Assembly: GCA_052031065.1 (NCBI GenBank)
Contig: JBPEXY010000146.1
Location: 1 to 14,187, forward strand
DNA from: JBPEXY01 sp052031065
GTDB lineage: Bacteria; Pseudomonadota; Gammaproteobacteria; Immundisolibacterales; Immundisolibacteraceae
Length of the DNA: 14,187 nucleotides
Direction: 5' to 3'
Translations under genes and position numbers: made by a program
Notes under the pieces: generated by a model
Databases searched by the model: none
Told to the model about the DNA's origin: nothing
Seen by the model: only the letters and a program-made list of their open reading frames with translations
Shown here: piece after piece, positions 1 to 6,875 of the stretch
Layout of the letters: each line of letters opens with the position of its first letter
How positions within the stretch are numbered: the stretch's first letter is position 1

Positions 1-1
1 C

Positions 2-631
2 TGCGCGGCCATTGACCCGGAGCCGTGGACACCGCCCTCGAAGAGCATTCGTCAGATCAGAGACCTGGTGCGTAGACTGGAATCACTCACCGCCATGCAC
101 CAGCAGGAGAGCAATCGTTTAGAGGCAGTGAGCGAGTTAGTCGAAGCTCAGGTACACAAACACCTGGCGTTTCTGACCGAAGAAATCAACACCATCAAGG
201 CCCTGATCCGCGACAGGATCGATGACGACCCTGATCTGAGAGAAAAACGGGACTTGCTCAAGAGCATCCCGGGTGTCGGTGAGGCCACCATCAATACCGT
301 GCTTAGCGAGTTCAGCCAGATCGATCAGTTTAAGAACGCCAAGGCACTGGCCGCCTATGTCGGCGTGACGCCAAAGATTCGAGAATCGGGCAGCTCCGTC
401 AGGGGCCGTTCAATGATGTCGAAGATGGGGCGCTCAAAACTGCGAAAGAGTTTCTTCATGCCCGCCCTGGTCGCGCTGCGGTATAACCCAATCATCGTGG
501 CGCTAAAGGAACGGCTGACCCAGGCAGGAAAAGCCAAGCTGGCCATCGTCGGTGCGGCCATGCGTAAACTCATTCATATCATCTACGCTGTCTTAAAACA
601 AAAACAACCCTTTACGGCTGATTCTGCTTGA
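2..631 (+). CDS. IS110-family transposase, C-terminal part (5' end outside window)
   Basis: The frame is open from base 2 to the TGA at 629-631, so the window holds only the 3' part of a longer gene. The GTG at 68 is an internal codon. Counting that codon as residue 1, there is a coiled-coil-like Glu/Arg-rich linker at about 1-60. It is followed by a helix-hairpin-helix-like SIPGVGEATI (66-75), LAAYVGVTPKIRESGSSVRG (94-113) and a basic SKMGRSKLRKS stretch. This is the Transposase_20 domain of IS110-family DEDD recombinases. In that family the conserved serine of the SGSSVRG motif (S107-S110 here) acts in strand transfer. The N-terminal RuvC-like DEDD domain must lie upstream of base 1. In the IS110 group the bridge RNA is encoded 5' of the gene and would also be outside the window. 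Family assignment is secure. Whether the element is intact cannot be judged. Confidence 0.93.
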   Translation, partial: CAAIDPEPWTPPSKSIRQIRDLVRRLESLTAMHQQESNRLEAVSELVEAQVHKHLAFLTEEINTIKALIRDRIDDDPDLREKRDLLKSIPGVGEATINTVLSEFSQIDQFKNAKALAAYVGVTPKIRESGSSVRGRSMMSKMGRSKLRKSFFMPALVALRYNPIIVALKERLTQAGKAKLAIVGAAMRKLIHIIYAVLKQKQPFTADSA

Positions 632-709
632 TGGGCAAGACGATATCTGAACATGGTTTTTTCTACGAAATACGTACTCTGAGCTGTTAAGCTTCTGATA
701 ATCAAATAT

Positions 710-724
710 CCGCCCATTGGGCGG
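710..724. repeat. Perfect 6-bp inverted repeat (hairpin) after the IS110 gene
   Basis: CCGCCC-ATT-GGGCGG forms a perfect GC-rich 6-bp stem with a 3-nt loop, 79 bp after the transposase stop. No T-run follows, so it does not look like an intrinsic terminator. It may be part of the IS right-end structure or chance. The true IS boundary is not resolved. Confidence 0.4.
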
Positions 725-979
725 GGTCATCTACATCAGGCGATCGCTGTCGTCATATTGAAAGGTGTAGGTCACCCCCAGCTCTGATTAATTGGTATCT
801 GACCCCGATGACTAAAGAGAGTTGATAATCAAGCAAACTGTCACCGTAATTCCGCGAATGCAATAAAAACTAGCCGCGGCTGGTCCAGTTCTTTAACCGC
901 TGACTCTGGTCAGGGCGCTTATTTCTGGCAACCAGGGTGTTGGTTAGATCAGTCACCTGAAGCGGGTTGGGGAACCACC

Positions 980-986
980 AGGAGGG
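980..986 (+). promoter_or_regulatory. Shine-Dalgarno of the RND adaptor gene
   Basis: AGGAGGG lies 7 nt before the ATG at 994. It fixes the adaptor start. An ATG at 987 sits too close to this site and opens a frame that soon terminates. Confidence 0.75.
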
Positions 987-993
987 ATGAGGA

Positions 994-2115
994 ATGGGGA
1001 GGTTGAAAGCTCTGGCTAGCCGTTTGTTCTGGTTAGCGGTTGTATTGCCCTTGATCGCAGCGCTAAGCCTCTTAGCAACCGGTTGCGGTCGACAGGATGA
1101 AGCGACTGCCGTGACCTCTGGCTCGCGGCCGATGCCGGTTGCCCTGCAAGTCACTAATACCGAAACGGTAGTCGAACGGGTGCCTGCGGTGGGTACGCTA
1201 TTGGCTAATGAGTCGATAGTGGTGCGCGCGGAGATCTCGGGTTTAATCGAGTCTATCTCTTTTGATGAAGGCAGTGAGGTTGAGGCCGGGTCAGTGCTGG
1301 TGGTACTCAATTCCGACGAACACCGGGCGCTGGTTGAGCAGACCCAGGCCACCGTCGAGCTGGCGCGACTGAGCTTTGCCCGTGCTGAAGATATGCACCA
1401 GAAGTCGATGATGAGCCGCCAGGAATATGACGAGGCCCGGGCTCGGCTAAAGGAGTCTCGGGCTGCGCTAAGGCGTAACCAGGCCGTGCTGGCTAAAACC
1501 AGGTTGGTAGCGCCGTTCAGTGGTTCGGTTGGCTTACGCCATGTTAGCCCCGGTGCACTTATTCAGCCTGGCCAGGATCTGGTCAACCTTGAAGATATTG
1601 ACCCGATCAAAGTGGAGTTCAAGCTTTCGGAGCGTTTTGCCGCATCGATAGCGGTGGGGCAGCAGGTGGAAGTATTGGTCGATGCGCTGCCTGGCCGTAT
1701 TTTTATCGGCGAAATCTACGCCGTTAATCCTCGTCTGGATCCCCGGACACGGGCGTTTTCATTGCGTGCTCGCGTAGCCAATGCAGATGGTAGCCTACGG
1801 CCCGGTATGTTCGCCCGGGTCAACCTGGTCGCTGATAGTCGTGAAAATGCTGTCACTGTACCGGAAGAAGCAATCTGGCCCCGCAGGGAACAGCCTGCTG
1901 TCTACCGAGTGATCGACGGCAAGGCGGCGCTTACTTCAGTTGAGCTGGGGGAGCGCTTTGACGGCAAGGTCGAAGTGCGCAGTGGGTTAGCGGCTGGCGA
2001 GACCATCATAACCTCTGGCCACATGAAAATTCGCGATGGTAGTGCTGTGGTGGATGTTCAGCAGCCAGGACCCGGTAAGTCGGCCGGGGGTACAGCAGCG
2101 GAGCGCCGGCCATGA
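994..2115 (+). CDS. RND efflux periplasmic adaptor (membrane fusion protein), lipoprotein
   Basis: This 373-aa protein bridges an inner-membrane RND pump to an outer-membrane channel. Residues 1-30 form a lipoprotein signal peptide: basic MGRLK start, hydrophobic core, then LLATGC with C31 as the likely lipidated cysteine. Next come a barrel-sandwich half-motif (about 65-110, VVRAEISGLIESISFDEG), a short alpha-helical hairpin (about 110-165) and the second half-motif (LVAPFSGSVGLRHVSPGALI). Beta-barrel and membrane-proximal domains follow (about 200-350, including RPGMFARVNL). The length is usual for HlyD/MFP adaptors of HAE1 pumps. Its TGA overlaps the next gene's ATG (ATGA, 2112-2115), implying translational coupling with the pump. 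The substrate cannot be read from the sequence. An AcrA/MexA-like role is family knowledge. Confidence 0.95.
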   Translation: MGRLKALASRLFWLAVVLPLIAALSLLATGCGRQDEATAVTSGSRPMPVALQVTNTETVVERVPAVGTLLANESIVVRAEISGLIESISFDEGSEVEAGSVLVVLNSDEHRALVEQTQATVELARLSFARAEDMHQKSMMSRQEYDEARARLKESRAALRRNQAVLAKTRLVAPFSGSVGLRHVSPGALIQPGQDLVNLEDIDPIKVEFKLSERFAASIAVGQQVEVLVDALPGRIFIGEIYAVNPRLDPRTRAFSLRARVANADGSLRPGMFARVNLVADSRENAVTVPEEAIWPRREQPAVYRVIDGKAALTSVELGERFDGKVEVRSGLAAGETIITSGHMKIRDGSAVVDVQQPGPGKSAGGTAAERRP

Positions 2116-5100
2116 GGATCTCAGATCTTTCCGTACAGCGGCCGGTGCTGGCCATTGTCATGTCGTTGATGGTGGTGTTGCTGGGGGTTATGTCTTATCG
2201 ACAGCTATCGGTGCGTGAATATCCGGATATCGATACCCCTAAGGTATCGGTGCGAACTGTCTACCCCGGTGCCAGTGCTGAAATTATCGAAAGTGAAGTG
2301 ACTCGGCCGCTGGAGGATCAGCTCTCAGGAATTGAAGGTATCGACCTGATGTACTCCAACAGCCGAGAGGAGGTCAGCGAGATCACCATTGAGTTTCTGC
2401 TCAACCGTGACGTGGACGCAGCAGCAGCGGATGTGCGCGACCGAGTCGCTCGAGCGCGGGGTCAGTTGCCGGATGAGATTAAGGAACCGATAGTTTCGAA
2501 AATTGAAGCCGATGCCGGGGCGATCATGTGGCTAGCGTTCCTCTCTGACCGTCACAGCGCCATGGAGATTAGTGATTTCGCCGACCGTTTCGTCAAAGAC
2601 CGGTTACAGAGCCTTCCAGGGGTGGCGACGGTGATGATCGGCGGTGAACGCCGCTATGCCATGCGGATCTGGCTGGACCGCGAGCGTCTGGCTGGTTTTG
2701 GGATAACCCCCGCAGATGTTGAAGATGCGTTGCGCGCTCAAAACCTGGAAGTGCCCAGCGGCCGTATCGAAAGCCGTAGCCGTGAATTTACCGTGCTCAC
2801 GGAAACCGATCTGAAAACACCAGAGCAGTTTGAGGCGGTCATCATTCGCGAAATTGACAATTATCCGGTACGCCTAAGGGATGTAGGGCGGGCGGAAATT
2901 GCGCCAGAACGGACCCGCAGTTCCATCCGTGTCGATGGCTTGCCGTCAACCGCGCTGGGGGTGGTTAAGCAGTCTACTGCCAACACACTGGAAGTGGCCA
3001 ATGCTGTCCGAGCCGAGTTACCTTCAATTCTTGCCGCGTTGCCCGAGGGCATGCAATTCAAAATTGGCACAGATCGTGCGCTCTTCATCGAAGAGTCACT
3101 GGACGCTGTTTACGTCACACTTGTTGAGGCGATGGTCCTGGTAGTGTTGGTGATCTTCCTGTTTCTACGTTCCTGGCGGGCCACGCTGATTCCTGCACTG
3201 GCGGTGCCGGTGGCGCTTACCGGGTCGTTTTTATTTATGCTGATGATGGGTTTTTCCATCAACGTTTTGACTATGCTTGCCCTGGTGCTGGCTATCGGTC
3301 TGGTGGTGGATGACGCCATAGTCGTGTTGGAGAATATCTACCGCCGGGTGGAAGAGGGGATGTCACCGAGTCAGGCGGCGCTGGTAGGTAGTGGCGAAAT
3401 CGGCTTTGCCATTTTGGCAATGATGATTACTCTGGTCGCGGTATTTGTCCCGTTGAGCTTTCTTACCGGTTCCACGGGGAAATTGTTTCAGGAGTTTGCG
3501 TTGGCCCTGGTGGGTGCGGTGCTGGCATCAGCATTTGTTGCCCTCAGCCTGGTGCCGATGCTCTGCGCTAATATCCTGAAACCGACCACACATAGCCGCT
3601 TCTATACAGTTACTGAAACCTGGTTGCAGGGCCTGTTCGGGCTTTACGAACGGGTGTTGAGGCGCGCGCTGAAAGTTCGGCCTCTGGTGGTGCTGGCCGG
3701 CGTAATTGCTGCTGGTGCCAGCTATTTTCTGCTGAATAGCCTTGAGTCAGAGCTTGCACCATTTGAAGATCGCAGTGACTTTGTCGCGATGATGATCCTG
3801 CCGGAGGGCTCCAGCATCGACTATACCCAGCGCCAGGTTGAAGCACTTGACGAGATTATTCGTAGTATTCCAGAGGTAAAAACTTCATTCATGGTCACGT
3901 CACCAGGAGTGTCCCGGCCGGCACCCATCAATATCGGCGTGGGTTTCGTTACCCTCACTGACTGGTCCGAGCGTGATCGAACCCAGTTTGATATCACTCG
4001 AGAAGTTGCTCCCAAACTATTTGCACTGCCAGGTGGGTTGGCGTTTCCGATCAACCGGGCCTCATTAGGAGTTGGTGGTTATCGGGAAACACCGGTTCAG
4101 TTCGTCATTCAAGGCAATACCTATGAAGAGCTGGGAGCGTCGGTCAGCAAAATGATGGCCCGTGCGAGAGAGTATCCCGGCCTGGTTAACCTGGATACAG
4201 ACTTGAAGCTGAACAAACCTCAGTTCAAGGTCACGGTTGACCGAGATAAAGCAGCCAATGTCGGGGTGGCGATAGCCGATATCGGGCGTACACTGGAAAC
4301 CTTGCTGGGTGGTCGTGAAGTTACGCGGTTCAAGCGTGCTGGTGAGCAGTATGAGGTGATCGTAAAGCTAGCGGATGAAAATCGTACTAACCCCACGGAT
4401 CTGACATCCATCTACGTGCGTGGTCGTGGTGGTGAACTGGTGCAACTCTCTAACCTGGTGGAGCTACGAGAAACTGTCTCCCCGAAAGAGCTGAACCATT
4501 TTGATCGTTTACGAGCGGCGACTATCAAGGCCAATGTAGCGCCGGGCTATGCCCTTGGGGAAGTACTTGAGTTTCTGGAGACGACGGCGGCTGAAATTCT
4601 GCCTGCCTCGTCGCAAATTGATTACAACGGGGTGTCGCGCGAGTTTAAAAAGGCCAGTCAGGGGCTGGCCATCACCTTTGTGCTGGCGCTGGCATTTGTC
4701 TATCTTGTGCTATCAGCACAATTTGAAAGTTTTCGCGGTCCCTTAGTCATTCTGGTTTGCGTGCCACTGGCGGTCAGTGGTGCGTTGCTGGCGCTGCTAC
4801 TGGCTGGACAGACCTTTAACGTATACAGCCAGATAGGGATGATGATGCTGATTGGCCTGATCACCAAAAATGGCATTCTCATAGTAGAGTTTGCCAACCA
4901 GATGCAGGCTCAGGGCATTGAGAAAACCGAGGCGGTCATTCGCGCTTCAGCGCTACGTTTGCGGCCTATTCTGATGACCTCCGCCACCATGGTGCTAGCG
5001 GCTATCCCGCTGGCACTGGCCACCGGCGCCGGTGCCGAAAGCCGGCATCCAATCGGTTGGACAGTGGTGGGTGGCTTGGTAATCGGTTCGCTGTTAACAC

Positions 5101-5234
5101 TGTTTGTTGTGCCCACCGCCTACACCTACCTGGTCGGTAGTCGCAAAGAGCGTGCTGCTACAGGCACAGCGCCCGCTGAGGAAGTCGCTGATTCAGGCGA
5201 GGGCGCTTTGCAGGGAATTGGCCCTAAACTCTAA
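2112..5234 (+). CDS. RND multidrug efflux pump, inner-membrane permease (HAE1 type)
   Basis: This is a 1040-aa proton-driven trimeric transporter of the AcrB/MexB superfamily, at the usual full length. It starts with MRISDLSVQRPVLAIVM, the first membrane helix. A large periplasmic loop follows (about 35-330, with YPGASAEIIE and IRVDGLPST), then helices 2-6. D400-D401 in GLVVDDAIVVLENI are the paired aspartates of the proton relay in helix 4, and K919 in GLITKNGILIVEFANQ is the partner lysine in helix 10. A second periplasmic loop lies at about 550-850. The C-terminal tail (about 1010-1040) is polar and Glu/Ala-rich. Start and stop are clear, and the start overlaps the adaptor stop. No TolC-type gene follows, so the complex probably borrows an outer-membrane channel encoded elsewhere. 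All relay residues are present, so it should be functional. Confidence 0.97.
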   Translation: MRISDLSVQRPVLAIVMSLMVVLLGVMSYRQLSVREYPDIDTPKVSVRTVYPGASAEIIESEVTRPLEDQLSGIEGIDLMYSNSREEVSEITIEFLLNRDVDAAAADVRDRVARARGQLPDEIKEPIVSKIEADAGAIMWLAFLSDRHSAMEISDFADRFVKDRLQSLPGVATVMIGGERRYAMRIWLDRERLAGFGITPADVEDALRAQNLEVPSGRIESRSREFTVLTETDLKTPEQFEAVIIREIDNYPVRLRDVGRAEIAPERTRSSIRVDGLPSTALGVVKQSTANTLEVANAVRAELPSILAALPEGMQFKIGTDRALFIEESLDAVYVTLVEAMVLVVLVIFLFLRSWRATLIPALAVPVALTGSFLFMLMMGFSINVLTMLALVLAIGLVVDDAIVVLENIYRRVEEGMSPSQAALVGSGEIGFAILAMMITLVAVFVPLSFLTGSTGKLFQEFALALVGAVLASAFVALSLVPMLCANILKPTTHSRFYTVTETWLQGLFGLYERVLRRALKVRPLVVLAGVIAAGASYFLLNSLESELAPFEDRSDFVAMMILPEGSSIDYTQRQVEALDEIIRSIPEVKTSFMVTSPGVSRPAPINIGVGFVTLTDWSERDRTQFDITREVAPKLFALPGGLAFPINRASLGVGGYRETPVQFVIQGNTYEELGASVSKMMARAREYPGLVNLDTDLKLNKPQFKVTVDRDKAANVGVAIADIGRTLETLLGGREVTRFKRAGEQYEVIVKLADENRTNPTDLTSIYVRGRGGELVQLSNLVELRETVSPKELNHFDRLRAATIKANVAPGYALGEVLEFLETTAAEILPASSQIDYNGVSREFKKASQGLAITFVLALAFVYLVLSAQFESFRGPLVILVCVPLAVSGALLALLLAGQTFNVYSQIGMMMLIGLITKNGILIVEFANQMQAQGIEKTEAVIRASALRLRPILMTSATMVLAAIPLALATGAGAESRHPIGWTVVGGLVIGSLLTLFVVPTAYTYLVGSRKERAATGTAPAEEVADSGEGALQGIGPKL

Positions 5235-5409
5235 ACTGGTAAGGCAATCCAGCCAGCCGGTGCCAGTGTCCCCAATTAGCGCTGTGGCGCGCAATACATC
5301 AGAAATGCTGGAGTGCAAGAGCTGACCAAGAAGTTTCTTGCTCATTAAGGGCTCGGGCGGAGCACTAAACCGGGCCAGAAATCAGCCCCTAAATAAGGTC
5401 GAGGAGAAC

Positions 5410-5430
5410 AGGGTTGAGTCTTTCCATGCC
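5410..5430 (+). repeat. Left arm of imperfect inverted repeat flanking the RAYT gene
   Basis: This 21-bp arm contains the core GTCTTTCCAT (5418-5427). It matches the reverse complement of 6303-6323 at 16 of 21 positions, with 10 consecutive identities in the core. It lies just beyond the 3' end of the minus-strand transposase gene, so the pair brackets that gene. Confidence 0.6.
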
Positions 5431-5440
5431 CCATCCCCGA

Positions 5441-6277
5441 TCATTCCTCAGAATTAACGATACGGCTGATCGTTGAATAGTGTTTGCCAAAATGGTCACC
5501 GATCTCCTTAAGTGTATAAGCCCCGGTCTCAAAGGCCTGTTTAATCGCCACCCGGGTGTCAGGGAACTGCTGTTGATAATAATCAAGCGGTTTTGCCAGA
5601 GGACTCTTTTGCATACTGGGAATATCGTCCAGGCGCTCTTTCTGTTTGGTTGCCTTGAGGTGACGGTTAATAAACGCCTCATCGCCCAGAAAAATCTGCT
5701 TCTGCAAGCCGCCCCATATCGACGGCAATCCTATCCCTTCTCGAACAAAGTCAATGTACTTGCCCTGCGCTCGTTTGCGCTGTTTACCAAAATGACTCAA
5801 CAACCAGTCGGTTTCCAGCCACGGCGGTGGCGCGGTACTACCCACGGTGGCCGGGTAACTGCTCCAGGGCCAGTCTGCAATGTCTTTCATCATCCCCGCC
5901 CGCACCGGGTTTAACACCACATAGCGCGCCAACTCCAGCAAGTAGGTTTCCTTGTCAACGTGTATGGCTTTAAACCTGCCCTGAAAAACATGCCCGGCAC
6001 GGGCGTGACGACGGTTGTAATACTGGGTATAGACGCCGTTAAGCTGGCGCATGCCTTTGGACAAATTAGCATCGATGGTTTCGATGACCAAATGGTAGTG
6101 GTTATCCATCAGGCAATAGGCGTGTACCCGCCAGTTAAATCGCTCACACACCCTGCCGATGGTGTCCAACCAGTAAGCGCGATCTTCATCGTCGTCATAA
6201 ATCGCCTCACGGCGATCCCCCCGTGAGGTCACGTGATAGATCGCACCGGCAAATTCGAGTCTCAGGGGTCTGGCCAT
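5441..6277 (-). CDS. REP-associated tyrosine transposase (RAYT, Y1/IS200-like HUH family)
   Basis: This 278-aa protein belongs to the single-tyrosine HUH enzymes, which nick single-stranded DNA and are thought to mobilise REP/BIME repeats. Visible parts: N-terminal AGAIYHVTSRGDRREAIY (10-27), the HUH motif H60-Y61-H62 in YCLMDNHYHLVIE, the NRRHARAGHVFQGRFKA block (88-104), and Y119 in ARYVVLNPVRAG, the expected catalytic tyrosine position. An extra C-terminal segment (about 245-278, TLKEIGDHFGKHYSTISRIV) looks like a helix-turn-helix, a common extension in long RAYTs. The ATG at 6275-6277 begins MARPLRLEFAGAIYHV, a typical family start. The frame is intact with all key residues. It is surrounded by repeats rather than genes, as expected for a RAYT. 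Plus-strand open frames within it are shadows. Confidence 0.95.
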   Translation of the reverse strand: MARPLRLEFAGAIYHVTSRGDRREAIYDDDEDRAYWLDTIGRVCERFNWRVHAYCLMDNHYHLVIETIDANLSKGMRQLNGVYTQYYNRRHARAGHVFQGRFKAIHVDKETYLLELARYVVLNPVRAGMMKDIADWPWSSYPATVGSTAPPPWLETDWLLSHFGKQRKRAQGKYIDFVREGIGLPSIWGGLQKQIFLGDEAFINRHLKATKQKERLDDIPSMQKSPLAKPLDYYQQQFPDTRVAIKQAFETGAYTLKEIGDHFGKHYSTISRIVNSEE

Positions 6278-6302
6278 GGGTGCAAACTATCAGAAATGAT
6301 GT

Positions 6303-6323
6303 GGTATGGAAAGACCTGACCCC
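6303..6323 (-). repeat. Right arm of imperfect inverted repeat flanking the RAYT gene
   Basis: On the minus strand this reads GGGGTCAGGTCTTTCCATACC in two parts: GGGGTCAG, then GTCTTTCCATACC. It pairs with 5410-5430. It lies 26 bp upstream of the RAYT start and overlaps the inner copy of the 17-bp tandem repeat. Confidence 0.6.
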
Positions 6324-6349
6324 AATATTTCTCTGACCCCAATATTTCT
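6316..6349 (-). repeat. Tandem 2 x 17-bp repeat upstream of RAYT
   Basis: CTGACCCCAATATTTCT occurs twice back to back (6316-6332 and 6333-6349) with no mismatch. On the minus strand the unit is AGAAATATTGGGGTCAG. The TTGGGGTCAG core is the kind of sequence often found beside RAYT genes. It may be a transposase recognition or REP-type element. Confidence 0.8.
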
Positions 6350-6506
6350 GCAATCTTTCTGCCACGAGCAATCTTGGTGCGACACGCACTGTTTCGGGGA
6401 GGGGAGGGAATGAACATCGCCCCTGGTGACAAATGCTGAGAATCCGGCGCTTGATTCACCGGTTACAGGGCCTCGCGGGACAGCACCATGTTTCTCTGGC
6501 AACTGG

Positions 6507-6522
6507 TGGCACGTTTCTGGCA
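6507..6522 (+). promoter_or_regulatory. Sigma-54-like promoter sequence, weakly supported
   Basis: TGGCACGTTTCTGGCA matches the -24/-12 consensus TGGCACG-R-N3-TTGCW at 14 of 16 positions, with the invariant GG and GC at the right spacing. It points toward zwf, about 340 bp downstream. I found no activator palindrome beside it, and a match this good can arise by chance in a window of this size. Confidence 0.3.
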
Positions 6523-6865
6523 TAACTGCTGGATAATGAAGGATCACCCACTACGCCGTGTCCCGGCGCGAGCAAATCAGATTGGTGTCCTCAGGTGAGC
6601 GAACGGGCCAAACTGAGCAGGGCCATGCAAGCCAGGGAGGTATTAGCGCAGAAAGGGGCTGACCTGGCTGCCAGGCTTACGGTCTGCGGGTGGGGCTGGT
6701 CGACACCCTCGACCTGGCTGGGCCAAATAAACAGAAGTACTGTGCATCACACCCAACACCTAACGGACTGGTACGGGGGCAATATCGAAACGGCGAGGGT
6801 GCTCTGAACCCGCTTACTGGCGATCTTCGTAGAGAATGCCACTGCGCTCTATATTTGAATCACTG

Positions 6866-6869
6866 AAGG
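6866..6869 (+). promoter_or_regulatory. Shine-Dalgarno of zwf
   Basis: AAGG, 6 nt before the ATG at 6876, supports that start. Confidence 0.5.
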
Positions 6870-6875
6870 TGTTGA

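Larger units (their letters stand above)
632..993. other. Gene-free stretch between IS110 and the RND operon
   Basis: I see no convincing gene on either strand. The stretch holds the hairpin at 710-724, an ATTGGTATCTGACCCC motif at 791-806 of the TGGGGTCAG type also seen beside the RAYT gene, and a 10-bp palindrome AGCCGCGGCT at 872-881. A weak -35-like TTGATA (822-827) lies 18 bp before GTAATT (846-851) and could be the efflux promoter, but this is poor evidence. The minus-strand open frame over 870-1352 runs mostly antisense to the adaptor gene and is not credible. No regulator gene for the pump is present here. Confidence 0.6.
5410..6349 (-). mobile_element. RAYT gene plus flanking repeats as one element
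   Basis: The transposase gene is bracketed by inverted arms (5410-5430 and 6303-6323), with a tandem repeat on its 5' side. Together these suggest one domesticated or mobile unit inserted between the efflux operon and the sugar catabolism operon. The exact ends and any target duplication are not determined. Confidence 0.5.
6350..6875. other. Gene-free stretch between RAYT and zwf
   Basis: This stretch holds no recognisable gene. A 70-codon plus-strand frame from a GTG (6595-6807) has no good ribosome binding site and no family resemblance, and a 36-codon frame (6488-6598) overlaps it. Visible landmarks are a small inverted repeat GTGCG-ACA-CGCAC (6377-6389), a sigma-54-like sequence at 6507-6522, a repeated GACCTGGCTG word (near 6661 and 6710), and a -10-like TATATT at 6850-6855 before zwf. 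I do not see a HexR-type palindrome (TGTAAT...ATTACA), which often controls this pathway in gammaproteobacteria. Confidence 0.55.

Noticed and set aside
870..1352. 160-codon minus-strand open frame
   Set aside because: It overlaps the well-supported adaptor gene in antisense, is rich in Ser/Thr/Arg as antisense frames often are, and shows no family motif.
5235..5409. Possible terminator after the RND pump gene
   Set aside because: Only 4-6 bp stems are present (near 5351-5363 and 5372-5388) and none is followed by a T-run.
6290..6547. Overlapping minus-strand frames upstream of the RAYT gene
   Set aside because: They run through the tandem repeat and the inverted-repeat arm and have no protein-family features.
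6595..6807. 70-codon plus-strand frame starting with GTG
   Set aside because: No Shine-Dalgarno, no recognisable motif and odd composition. Its overlap with a 36-codon upstream frame is probably accidental.
6808..6875. HexR operator upstream of zwf
   Set aside because: I looked for a TGTAAT...ATTACA palindrome and found none; only a weak -10-like TATATT is present.
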